64,000 nt of DNA from Sideroxyarcus emersonii (GTDB lineage: Bacteria; Pseudomonadota; Gammaproteobacteria; Burkholderiales; Gallionellaceae): NCBI RefSeq assembly GCF_021654335.1, contig NZ_AP023423.1:2603001-2667000 (forward strand). Reading direction: 5' to 3'. The translations under genes were made by a program, and so were the position numbers. Shown here in pieces: positions 10,138-18,571 of this stretch (position 1 is the first letter of the stretch; each line of letters opens with the position of its first letter). The notes below the pieces were generated by a model, which was not told where the DNA came from, did not search any database, and was given only the letters and a program-made list of their open reading frames with translations.

Positions 10138-11052
10138 TCAGCTTCCCTCGCTCCACTCGCAGCTTCCCGGCATGGGATCCCAAGCCTCAATATCCTGCAA
10201 AGGATAGTTGTAGCGCAGGGCATAGCCGATGCGGCGCAACTTGCCCAGCCACGAAGAACGCACGCAATTGTGTGGGTTTCCCGCAGTCTTGCCGCCATCC
10301 GGATTCCTGAGCGAAGGCAGGTACAGGCGATGGAATTCGATCTGGGTGATACCCCACTTCATCACGAAGATGCGCCCCCCCAGATTGTGCTTGATCCGAC
10401 CGGTACTCTTGCAGCCGAAATGGTAGAAACGGCTAGCACCGACGATGCGGAAATTGCGGCAACCGGCCACCCAGTACTTCATCATCAGATCGTCGTCGCT
10501 GCTCATCCCGGGCGAATACTCCAGGCTGTATCCGCCGACCATGTTCCACCATTTCTTGTGGAACAGCGTCGGCTGCGAAGCCGCACCCTCCTTGTCGCCA
10601 CGCCCATCCGCCATGTAGCCCTGCAGGAACTTCGCTTCATCGAAATCGGCCGGCGTTGTACCAAAATCCTGCTTGATGATGACTTCGCTGCCTCCGATCT
10701 CCGGCTGGATGAGCGTACCGAAGAACAACGCCAGATCCGTATCCAGCGATTCGATCGCCGCAGTGAAGGCCGTATCCCAGCCCGGCGCCGCCACCATGTC
10801 GTCGTTCATGAACAACACCCAGTCATGCTTCGCTTGCGCCACCGCATGATTCACCGCGAGGCAGACACCGACGTTCCTGGCCGACTGCGTATACTTGATA
10901 CCCTGCGCCTTGACCCATTCCAGCGATCCATCCGAACCGTCGTTCAGGTGGACGATGATCTCGTGCTCAAAGCTGGAATGCCTTTGCAGGCTTTCCACAC
11001 AAAGTTTCAGATAGGGAAGGTTGTTCCAGCTGGGAATGACGATACTGATCAT
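10138..11052 (-). CDS. Glycosyltransferase family 2
   Basis: 304-residue GT-A enzyme. It starts with the Rossmann-like MISIVIPSWNNLPYLKLCVE, has the metal-binding NDD motif in VLFMNDDMV, and has a conserved acceptor-side segment GGYSLEYSPGMSSDDDLMMK. The start ATG overlaps the stop of the upstream methyltransferase by 4 bases (ATGA). It is clearly paralogous to the plus-strand GT at 15049-15888, sharing NDGSDGSLEWV, CLAVN and SPGMSSD. The sugar specificity is unknown. Confidence 0.9.
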   Translation of the reverse strand: MISIVIPSWNNLPYLKLCVESLQRHSSFEHEIIVHLNDGSDGSLEWVKAQGIKYTQSARNVGVCLAVNHAVAQAKHDWVLFMNDDMVAAPGWDTAFTAAIESLDTDLALFFGTLIQPEIGGSEVIIKQDFGTTPADFDEAKFLQGYMADGRGDKEGAASQPTLFHKKWWNMVGGYSLEYSPGMSSDDDLMMKYWVAGCRNFRIVGASRFYHFGCKSTGRIKHNLGGRIFVMKWGITQIEFHRLYLPSLRNPDGGKTAGNPHNCVRSSWLGKLRRIGYALRYNYPLQDIEAWDPMPGSCEWSEGS

Positions 11053-11645
11053 TTTACCGCCTCAAGTTCCCATACCATGTGATGCAATCCATTCGTCGTC
11101 AAGCGCCTGCTCAAATCGCGAATCGCCGATTTCACGGGATCATGCGGCATGTTCCTGTAGTTCGTTGGTGCCGACAGTTTTGCTATATGCGCAATGAATC
11201 GGCCGTGAAACCCGTAAATATGTCCGGCAGGATGTTCACCGCAAAAATATTCATGGGTCCCCCGGGCGATGTGATTGACGTGGGTCGGATCTGCAAAAGA
11301 CAACGGTGAAGGATATGCCGGAGTGACTGCAAGAAACCTTCCACCGGGGGAGAGGACCCGCCAAACCTCGTTCATCAGGTTAATGAACGGATAAACGACT
11401 TCATTCGAACTTCCCAGGCAAATCTGCCGCGGCACGTGTTCCAAAAAATCAATCGCAGAGACGCTTTCAAAGAAATTATCTTCGAACGGAATCTTTTCAA
11501 AGATCAGATTCGCTTTCCTTATGCCGATCCCGCGTTGCGCAAGCAGTTCTTGAGCATCGTCTCGAATGTCCAGGCCAAATAAATTTGCCCTATGGTATGG
11601 GTTTTGTGGATTGGTACCGCAACCCAGATCAAGATGATTCGACAT
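11049..11645 (-). CDS. SAM-dependent methyltransferase
   Basis: 198 residues from the ATG at 11645, which has AAGGAAA just upstream. The open frame extends further 5', but that stretch is not protein-like. The SAM motif appears as HLDLGCGTNPQNPYHRANL, with FGLDIRD as the acidic second strand and SAIDFLEHVP and LSPGGRFLAVTPAY as later class I motifs. It probably methylates a glycan or sugar precursor made by the flanking transferases. It sits between an O-antigen ligase/polymerase and a GT2 in a four-gene minus-strand operon. Confidence 0.85.
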   Translation of the reverse strand: MSNHLDLGCGTNPQNPYHRANLFGLDIRDDAQELLAQRGIGIRKANLIFEKIPFEDNFFESVSAIDFLEHVPRQICLGSSNEVVYPFINLMNEVWRVLSPGGRFLAVTPAYPSPLSFADPTHVNHIARGTHEYFCGEHPAGHIYGFHGRFIAHIAKLSAPTNYRNMPHDPVKSAIRDLSRRLTTNGLHHMVWELEAVK

Positions 11646-11689
11646 GATTTCCTTCTTGTTCGAGCAGGTAGTAGTTATATTGCATATTC

Positions 11690-12928
11690 TTAGTTGGCAA
11701 CTTTTCCAACAGTGCGATTGGTTGCAGCAGACAGCAGCACTGCCACAGTCATCCCATAGAAAGTCGCAATCATTTTCAAATTGAACATTTCCACGGTAAT
11801 ACAAAATACAAGAAAGCCCAGTACCACACAAAGTCCCATTCTCGCTGCCACCCTGTGAAACTGGTATTGCGATGAGGATGCCTTATAGAACATCCTCATC
11901 GGGAGGAAAAAAAGCAAGGCGAGCGATATCATTCCTGCAATTCCGTAACGAGCCAGCGTAGCAAAGTAATAGCTATGCACTTCGCCTTTTCCTATATCTG
12001 CTGCCATTCTGGTTACAACACCCGAATCCGCCATTCTGTCCATTGCCAAAGCAAATCCGTCAGCGCCCACTCCAAAAACCGGATTTTGCATAAATAACTG
12101 AACAGCGGCTTTCCAAAGCTGGAATCGTATGCCGAGCGAAGTATCCGGAGTGACCGCCGTCAAATCGTGGATGGCTGCGTCCATACGAACGTGCACCACA
12201 TTAATCGTCATATAGCCGACCACAGAACCGAAAATCATCGCTGCAACTGTAATGATCAACTTGATGACCAGGCCATTTTTGAAATTTGGGGACAACAGTA
12301 TCCAGATAAGCAGGAAAATGGGGATGGCAGCCCATCCTCCGCGTGCACCTGAAACCATCGAGACATAAAGACCAGCCACCAATCCGATCACTTTCAATAT
12401 CACGACGAAATGAGAGTCCTTTTGCATCCAGTTGATACTGAATACCGACAGGAAGCCCAGCATGAGCGCCAGGTCACCAAGATGGATGTGGATAAGAAAA
12501 TATGTCGATGCGATCATTTTCTGTCCGGAGATCACTATGATGAAACCGATCAGGATCGCGCCAACAGCAAGTCCGTATTGCAGGGGCTTGAACACTTTAT
12601 AGTCTGTTTCTCTCAACACAAGAAATATCGGAATGGAAAACAGGAATCTGGATGCCGAGTCAAAATCGCGCGCATTGGCGCTCAAATGATAAAACTGGCT
12701 CAGCATAATACTGATGATCGTTGCGCTCATTGACACACCGAACAGGACAAGGTCGCGATCCATGTTTTGCCGGATGCCGCTGCTTGCATTACAAAACATC
12801 AGGTAAACGGAGAGCGCAACCAACAAAATGAACCCGGTACCCATGCCGCCTTTTACAGTTAACAACAAGACAGGGTATGCGAACAGGATGGCCTGGATAC
12901 TGCGGGTTGTTATCAAATAATTTTTCAT
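11690..12928 (-). CDS. O-antigen ligase/polymerase family membrane protein (Wzy_C)
   Basis: 412 residues with about ten or eleven hydrophobic segments. The Wzy_C-type periplasmic loop region is visible as SGARGGWAAIP, then PVFGVGADGFALAM and HSYYFATLARYGI. Such proteins either polymerise repeat units (Wzy) or ligate glycan to lipid A core or protein (WaaL), and sequence does not separate the two. The start overlaps the stop of the upstream GT4 by 4 bases. The second protein of this family in the window is at 23276-24706. Confidence 0.85.
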   Translation of the reverse strand: MKNYLITTRSIQAILFAYPVLLLTVKGGMGTGFILLVALSVYLMFCNASSGIRQNMDRDLVLFGVSMSATIISIMLSQFYHLSANARDFDSASRFLFSIPIFLVLRETDYKVFKPLQYGLAVGAILIGFIIVISGQKMIASTYFLIHIHLGDLALMLGFLSVFSINWMQKDSHFVVILKVIGLVAGLYVSMVSGARGGWAAIPIFLLIWILLSPNFKNGLVIKLIITVAAMIFGSVVGYMTINVVHVRMDAAIHDLTAVTPDTSLGIRFQLWKAAVQLFMQNPVFGVGADGFALAMDRMADSGVVTRMAADIGKGEVHSYYFATLARYGIAGMISLALLFFLPMRMFYKASSSQYQFHRVAARMGLCVVLGFLVFCITVEMFNLKMIATFYGMTVAVLLSAATNRTVGKVAN

Positions 12929-13986
12929 ATTTTTGATGCGTGATTTGTTGGCAACCAGATACGGTAAATTGTCTCATATTCCTTCGCAACCACATCCCAG
13001 CCACGCACGAATGCCATTGAAGCTTGGGGTCTATCCAGTTGGGAAGATACTGCCAGCGTCCATTGTTGAAGCGCCGTACCGAGCGGTATCACTGCCCCAG
13101 CACCGTCATCCACCTGTGCAGCCGCCCCGCATGCATCCGAAACGACCACTGGCACCCGTGCCGCCATCGCCTCTGTGATGACCATTCCGTATGGTTCCGC
13201 TTTCGCCGGATGCAATAGCACGTCGATATCCTGGAAATGCGCATTGTCAGTGCGCCATCCCAGCAGGCGATAGCCACCCCGCCAATCTGAGAACAAATGC
13301 TGCACTTCGCGTTCGTCGGGCCCGATCACCCACATTTCCAACTTCGGGCGATCACGTCGCAGTTGCGCAGCAATCTCGACTGCCAGCGGCAACCCCTTGC
13401 GTTGCCACTCCCTGCCCACGAATCCGATGATGCCGCCATCGTGTGGCACTGGATGCGGCGCCCGCATCACTCCAGGCAGGACGCCGGGCACGACCGGAGC
13501 GGTAATCTTGTGCGCATATTCGGGATAGTAATGCGCCAGCTGCCTGGCGATGATCTCCGAGTTCGGCACAATCTTCTGCGCCACGCGCAATTCGCGCCGT
13601 TCCATATAGAGCTGCATCGCCACGCGCAGCGAAATCCGCTTCCACCAGGGTTTGTCGCGCACCGTCGCGAACGGCGGCCCGTGAAAGGTGGTGACATCGT
13701 GCACCCCGACGCGCTCGTGGCTATGGATGACCCAGCCCGGTTGCGGATGAGCGCGCAGCCATTTTTCCACGCGCCGGCCAAAGCGCCAGTAATAGAGCCA
13801 GCGCGGGCGATAGGCCATCGTACCCAGCTCGTGTACCGCTATTCCTGTCGGCTTCTCGGCCACGCAGGTCTCGCATAAAACCTGCACTTCATGCCCGAGT
13901 CTGGCGAGTTCGCGCGTGGTCTCCCAAACGTAGCGCTCCATCCCGCCTGCCGGCCCGTAGCGCCGTACGATGTGAATTATCTTCAT
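12925..13986 (-). CDS. Glycosyltransferase family 4
   Basis: 353 residues from the ATG at 13986. The longer open frame upstream has no family similarity and would overlap the divergent promoter gap. It begins MKIIHIVRRYGPAGGMERYV, a GT-B N-terminal motif. The nucleotide-sugar site lies in GFVGREWQRKGLPLAVE and in HPAKAEPYGMVITEAMAARV, the usual E-x7-E region. It is the first gene of the minus-strand operon 13986-10138. Specificity is unknown. Confidence 0.88.
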   Translation of the reverse strand: MKIIHIVRRYGPAGGMERYVWETTRELARLGHEVQVLCETCVAEKPTGIAVHELGTMAYRPRWLYYWRFGRRVEKWLRAHPQPGWVIHSHERVGVHDVTTFHGPPFATVRDKPWWKRISLRVAMQLYMERRELRVAQKIVPNSEIIARQLAHYYPEYAHKITAPVVPGVLPGVMRAPHPVPHDGGIIGFVGREWQRKGLPLAVEIAAQLRRDRPKLEMWVIGPDEREVQHLFSDWRGGYRLLGWRTDNAHFQDIDVLLHPAKAEPYGMVITEAMAARVPVVVSDACGAAAQVDDGAGAVIPLGTALQQWTLAVSSQLDRPQASMAFVRGWDVVAKEYETIYRIWLPTNHASKI

Positions 13987-14050
13987 CCTGCCTCTAAATA
14001 TTGGGTCGCCGTTATAGAATGCGCCTGTCGACCCATTCGAACCACGAAAT

Positions 14051-15046
14051 ATGGATAGTATAACAAGCGAACCCCGCCCTCTATGCGACCTGTGCGGTTC
14101 CAAGGGTGAACTCGTTCAATCAGGCATCGCCGATCCTGACGGCAATCTGGCGGGTACATGGGGTTTCCAGCGCTGCAGCAATCCGGAATGCGGAGTGTAC
14201 TGGCTGGACCCCGCCCCCCCGCCGCACGAACTTTGGAAAGCCTATGCCACCTACCACACGCATACGCGCAAATCCGGCCATCGCCTGGCCAAGTCCACGC
14301 TGAGCCTGGCTCATCGCCTTATTCGGCTTGGCTTGCTGCCGCTGTGGGTCGCCAACGGACTTAAACGGGAAGCCGACTATCTGCGCTTCATGACGCTATC
14401 CCGGGAGCCTGCCGGCAGTTTGCTCGACGTAGGCTGCGGCGGCGGCCGCTTCCTCAACAGGATGAAAAAGCGCGGCTGGCAGGTCGAAGGCACCGATTTC
14501 GATGAACAAGCGACCAGGAAGGTTACCTCACGCTACGGCATCAGAACGCACGTTGGCGATCTGTCGCAATGTGCCTTGCCTGCCGACAGTTTCGATGTGA
14601 TCACCATGAGCCAGACCATCGAGCACCTGTACGACCCGCAGGCAACGCTGCGCGAGTGCCTGCGCATCCTGAAGCCGGGCGGCCTGCTGGTCATGACCAC
14701 CCCCAACGCACTCAGCCTCGGCGCCACCGAGTTCGGCGCTTTCTGGCGCGGCTGGGAAGCACCCCGCCATTTGCACCTGTTCACTGTTGAATCGCTGCAG
14801 AAACTCACCCGGCGCGCCGGCTTCGACGTGGCCGAGGCGAGCACCTACTCTGCCGGTGCTGCCGTGGTCTACCGCGTCAGCCGCGGCAATCAGCAATCCA
14901 GCCCATTCTCATGGCTGAACGAACTCAAGCTGCTGATCTGGAGCTATGACAAGGAACTGCAGGAATACCATACACAAGCCATTCAACCCCATACCGGGCA
15001 AAACGTATTGATCCGCGCACGCAAACCCGCCCTTCAGAACGGATAA
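14051..15046 (+). CDS. Class I SAM methyltransferase with N-terminal zinc-ribbon-like motif
   Basis: 331 residues. An N-terminal CxxC pair (C12, C15) and a second Cys pair (C42, C47) resemble the zinc knuckle found on many sugar methyltransferases. The SAM site is LLDVGCGGGRFLNRMKK, followed by GTDFDEQA, ITMSQTIEHLYDP and LKPGGLLVMTTPN. It is divergently transcribed from the GT4 at 12925 across 64 bases and is followed 2 bases later by a GT2. It probably methylates a sugar residue or lipid-linked glycan. Confidence 0.85.
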   Translation: MDSITSEPRPLCDLCGSKGELVQSGIADPDGNLAGTWGFQRCSNPECGVYWLDPAPPPHELWKAYATYHTHTRKSGHRLAKSTLSLAHRLIRLGLLPLWVANGLKREADYLRFMTLSREPAGSLLDVGCGGGRFLNRMKKRGWQVEGTDFDEQATRKVTSRYGIRTHVGDLSQCALPADSFDVITMSQTIEHLYDPQATLRECLRILKPGGLLVMTTPNALSLGATEFGAFWRGWEAPRHLHLFTVESLQKLTRRAGFDVAEASTYSAGAAVVYRVSRGNQQSSPFSWLNELKLLIWSYDKELQEYHTQAIQPHTGQNVLIRARKPALQNG

Positions 15047-15048
15047 CC

Positions 15049-15888
15049 ATGTTCTCCATCATCATCCCGACCTGGAACAACCTCGCGCTGCTGCAGCTGT
15101 GCATACGCAGCATCCGGCAGAATTCCGCCTACCCCCACCAGATCATCGTGCACGTCAACGACGGCAGCGACGGTTCGCTGGAATGGGTGCGCCAGCAAGG
15201 CATCACCCATACCGCCTCGCCCGAGAACGTCGGCATCTGCCTGGCGGTAAACGAAGCGGCCATGCATGCCAGCCAGGATTACATCCTGTACCTGAACGAC
15301 GACATGTATTGCTGTCCCAGCTGGGATACGGCATTGGTCAACAAGCTCAAGCAACTGGATACCGACCTGTTCATGCTTTCCGGCACCATGATCGAACCGC
15401 GCGAAACCAACAACCCCTGTGTGATCGTGCGCGATTACGGCAGCGATGCCGAAAATTTCGACGAAACGCGCCTACTGGCCGAATTGCCGCAGCAGCATAA
15501 GGCCGACTGGAACGGGGCGACCTGGCCGCCCACGCTGGTAAGCAAGCGCTGGTGGTTCAAGGTCGGCGGTTACAGCAGCGAGTTTTCACCCGGCATGAGC
15601 AGCGACAATGACTTCTCCATGAAGCTGTGGCACGCGGGCTGCCGCGTGTTTCTCGGCGTGGGAAATTCGCTGGTCTATCACTTCCAGTGCAAATCGACTG
15701 GCAAGGTGAAGAAGAACGACGGCGGCAAACAGTTCCTGCACAAGTGGGGCATGCGCCAGTCGGTGTTCGACCGCTATTACTTGCGGCGTGGACAGGCTGC
15801 GCAAGGGTTGGTACTGGAAGAACCGAAAGACACTCGCGAGTTGCGCTGGCAATTGTTTCGCAGCCGCTTGAAGCGCGCGCTGGGGTAA
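15049..15888 (+). CDS. Glycosyltransferase family 2
   Basis: 279-residue GT-A enzyme with MFSIIIPTWNNLALLQLC, the LYLNDDMY metal site and GGYSSEFSPGMSSDNDFSMK. Along its whole length it resembles the minus-strand GT at 10138-11052, so the two are paralogues in opposite orientation. It forms a two-gene plus-strand unit with the methyltransferase at 14051. Its 3' end faces the minus-strand operon across a palindromic repeat. Confidence 0.9.
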   Translation: MFSIIIPTWNNLALLQLCIRSIRQNSAYPHQIIVHVNDGSDGSLEWVRQQGITHTASPENVGICLAVNEAAMHASQDYILYLNDDMYCCPSWDTALVNKLKQLDTDLFMLSGTMIEPRETNNPCVIVRDYGSDAENFDETRLLAELPQQHKADWNGATWPPTLVSKRWWFKVGGYSSEFSPGMSSDNDFSMKLWHAGCRVFLGVGNSLVYHFQCKSTGKVKKNDGGKQFLHKWGMRQSVFDRYYLRRGQAAQGLVLEEPKDTRELRWQLFRSRLKRALG

Positions 15889-15933
15889 CAACACCCGCGC
15901 CGAATGCTTTGCACCTCAAAATATTTCAGATTT

Positions 15934-15961
15934 CGTCACACCGGCCTGCGCCGGAATGACG
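15934..15961. repeat. Single palindromic intergenic repeat
   Basis: Same family as the arms at 2590 and 4234: outer CGTCA/TGACG and inner CCGGC-ctgc-GCCGG. It lies in the 75-base gap between two converging genes, where the hairpin could stop transcription from both sides. Confidence 0.75.
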
Positions 15962-15963
15962 AA

Positions 15964-16722
15964 TTATTGAAACTTCCCCTCGGCATTCAGCGCAGCCAGC
16001 TTGCGATATTTAAGGTAAGTCGTACGCGCATTCATGCGGGCAATGTTCCATCCCGCACTGCCATCCAGCACGCCTAACCGCACGATATAAGTCCTCACGA
16101 ACGCCCACCACGCACTCAGAATCGCCCGCAACCAGCCGGCACGCTTGCCGGACTGAAACATCTGCTTTGCTGCAGCTGAAGAATAATGCTCGATCTTGCG
16201 TTCCACATCGTTCACTGTGAGATAGCTGTAGTGCAGCAAAGGATTTTTCAACTTGCTCGTGCCGCCTGTCAGCAGCACGCTTTCGTGCACTAGGCTATCC
16301 GAAAACCTGCCTGTACCGCGCTTGAACAGGCGCAGCACGTAATCCGGATACCACCCGGAATGGTGCACGAACTTGCCGCAGAACTGCGACAGGCGCGGGC
16401 AGTAATAGCCGTCGGCATTGCCTGTGCGCATTGCCTGTTCGAGCTCGGCGCGCAGCTCTGGCGTCACCCGCTCGTCCGCATCGATGGAAAACACCCAATC
16501 CTGGCTCGCATAGCCGAGTGCGCGATTCTTTTGCGGGCCAAAACCGGGCCAGTCGGCATGCGCATATACCAGGGCGCCCATTGCACGAGCAATGTCAGCG
16601 GTATCGTCGCTGCTGGCGGAATCCACGACGATGAGCTCATCCGCCCAGGCCACCGATTGCAGGCAATCGCGGATGTTGGCGGCTTCGTTCTTGGTGATGA
16701 TAATGACGGATAGCGTCGGCAT
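15964..16722 (-). CDS. Glycosyltransferase family 2, WaaE/KdtX-like
   Basis: 252 residues. TLSVIIITKNEAANIRDCLQ and the SIDADERV metal motif, with GWYPDYVLRLFKRG and DSLVHESV further on, are the pattern of the lipopolysaccharide-core beta-1,4-glucosyltransferase group. The start ATG lies 2 bases after the capD-like stop, so it is probably the last gene of the long minus-strand operon. It may add a sugar to the LPS core or to the exported glycan, with the acceptor unproven. Confidence 0.85.
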   Translation of the reverse strand: MPTLSVIIITKNEAANIRDCLQSVAWADELIVVDSASSDDTADIARAMGALVYAHADWPGFGPQKNRALGYASQDWVFSIDADERVTPELRAELEQAMRTGNADGYYCPRLSQFCGKFVHHSGWYPDYVLRLFKRGTGRFSDSLVHESVLLTGGTSKLKNPLLHYSYLTVNDVERKIEHYSSAAAKQMFQSGKRAGWLRAILSAWWAFVRTYIVRLGVLDGSAGWNIARMNARTTYLKYRKLAALNAEGKFQ

Positions 16723-16724
16723 GT

Positions 16725-18569
16725 TTAACGCCCGTTCAGCGTCGGCGTGTATTCCGGCACCCAGTGCCGCAAACGCTCACGTACAACAACATCATCATTT
16801 GCCGCATCCGAATTCACCCAATCCAGCATCGCCTGCAGTTCGCCGGCGGCAACCTGACGCGCCTGGGCAATACGCAGCTTGGGATGAGGCGTCGGTAGCG
16901 TATGCTCGCTATCAGCCAATACCTCTTCATACAGTTTTTCGCCGGGGCGCAGACCGGTAAATTCGATCTTGATATCGCCCTCATTGAAACCTGAAAGACG
17001 AATCATATCCTTCGCCAGGTCGACGATCTTCACCGGCTCGCCCATATCGAGCACGAAGATCTCGCCGCCCTTGCCCATATAGCCCGCTTGCATTACCAGT
17101 TGTGCCGCTTCGGGAATGGACATGAAAAAACGTGTAATCTCTGGATGCGTGACGGTAAGCGGTCCCCCCTTGGCAATCTGTTCGCGGAATTTTGGAATCA
17201 CGCTGCCGTTGCTGCCGAGCACGTTGCCGAAACGCACAATGACGAAACGCGTACCATCGGGCTTCTGCAGACCCTGGCACACGATCTCCGCCATACGCTT
17301 GGTAGTCCCCATCACGTTGGTTGGATTCACTGCCTTGTCGGTGGAAATCAGCACGAATTTCTCTACGCCATGCCTTTGTGCACAACTTGCCACGCGCCAG
17401 GTTCCGAACACATTGTTGCGTACCGCTTGCCAAGCGTTGTGCCGCTCCATCAATGGCACATGTTTGTAGGCAGCAGCATGGAATACCACGTTGGGCCTAT
17501 ACTCCCTGAATACCTGCTCCAGCCGCACATCGTCGCGCACATCGCCTGCCAAATAAGCTATTTCCAGCTGCGGGAATGTTCCATCCAGCTCTTGTTGTAT
17601 GTTGTACAACGCAAATTCATTGGCGTCGTATAGCACCAATTTCCCGGGGGTGAATCGTCCGATCTGACGGCACAGCTCAGAGCCGATCGAGCCCCCGGCT
17701 CCTGTCACCAATACCACCTTGCCAGTCAATTGTTCTTGCAGGCCGGCATTGTCCAATTGCACTGAATCGCGTCCCAGCAAATCTTCCAGCTCCACTGCCC
17801 GCAGTTGCGACAACGTCACCTTGCCGCTCAGCAGATCATCGAACGAAGGAACGGTCAATGCCTTGATTTCAGCCTGATTGCACAATTCGATGGCTCGTTT
17901 GCGCTGGCTGTGGGTTGATTCAGGCATTGCAATGATGGCCTGATTCACGCTCAACTTGTTTGCCCAATGGACAAGCTCTTCCTGCTTCCCCAATACCCGC
18001 ACACCGTTCAGCATGTTCCCGATCTTGCCTTCATCGTCGTCCAGGAATCCAACCACACGCCATAAGGGGTTGCGTGCCAATTCCTTGGCCAGGTTGACGG
18101 CCGCATCACCGGCCCCCAATATCAAAACCGGCTCGCCGTGAAGTTTGATATCGGCAAACAATGCCTGCTCTTTCCAAAGACGATAGATCAAGCGCCCGCC
18201 GCCCATCATCAGCAAAAGCAATATCGGATAGATAACCAGTACGGAACGGGGAACCACGACCGTCATCCGCAACATCCAGAACAACAGGGGGATAGCGCCT
18301 GCCGCCACGATCACTGCCCAGAGAATGCGCCTGAGATCATTCACGCTGGCATAACGCCATACGCCACGATACAAACCGAAGCGCCAAAATACGATGCCTT
18401 GCAGCACCACCACCCAAATCAAGGTATGCCAGATTTCTGCAATGAAATTTGCCGGCAGCTCAAAGTTGAATCGCAATAAATAGGCGAGTAACCATGCAAA
18501 ACCCGCTGCAACAAGATCGTGCAGCATGGCCAGTAAAGAACGGAAATTTTTCCTGAGATATCCTAGCAA
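16725..18569 (-). CDS. Membrane nucleotide-sugar 4,6-dehydratase (CapD/WbpM/PglF type)
   Basis: 614 residues: four N-terminal membrane helices (to about 125), a CoA-binding-like Rossmann segment (LILGAGDAAVNLAKEL, about 148-163), then an SDR domain with TGAGGSIG (289-296) and STDKAVNPTNVMGTTKR (about 409-425). The family turns UDP-GlcNAc into UDP-4-keto-6-deoxy-GlcNAc at the inner membrane. The product could be reduced by the WbpV-like enzyme at 40116. The start appears to be TTG, 2 bases after the upstream stop. The first internal ATG (18527) would cut into the first helix. Confidence 0.9.
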   Translation of the reverse strand: MLGYLRKNFRSLLAMLHDLVAAGFAWLLAYLLRFNFELPANFIAEIWHTLIWVVVLQGIVFWRFGLYRGVWRYASVNDLRRILWAVIVAAGAIPLLFWMLRMTVVVPRSVLVIYPILLLLMMGGGRLIYRLWKEQALFADIKLHGEPVLILGAGDAAVNLAKELARNPLWRVVGFLDDDEGKIGNMLNGVRVLGKQEELVHWANKLSVNQAIIAMPESTHSQRKRAIELCNQAEIKALTVPSFDDLLSGKVTLSQLRAVELEDLLGRDSVQLDNAGLQEQLTGKVVLVTGAGGSIGSELCRQIGRFTPGKLVLYDANEFALYNIQQELDGTFPQLEIAYLAGDVRDDVRLEQVFREYRPNVVFHAAAYKHVPLMERHNAWQAVRNNVFGTWRVASCAQRHGVEKFVLISTDKAVNPTNVMGTTKRMAEIVCQGLQKPDGTRFVIVRFGNVLGSNGSVIPKFREQIAKGGPLTVTHPEITRFFMSIPEAAQLVMQAGYMGKGGEIFVLDMGEPVKIVDLAKDMIRLSGFNEGDIKIEFTGLRPGEKLYEEVLADSEHTLPTPHPKLRIAQARQVAAGELQAMLDWVNSDAANDDVVVRERLRHWVPEYTPTLNGR

Positions 18570-18571
18570 GA

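Noticed and set aside
11690..12928. Definite call as WaaL ligase
   Set aside because: Wzy and WaaL share the Wzy_C loop, and nothing in the sequence separates them.
16880..16910. GTCGGTAGCG resembling a JUMPstart/ops element
   Set aside because: It is inside the capD-like coding sequence on the wrong strand for the operon and is not followed by a gene start.
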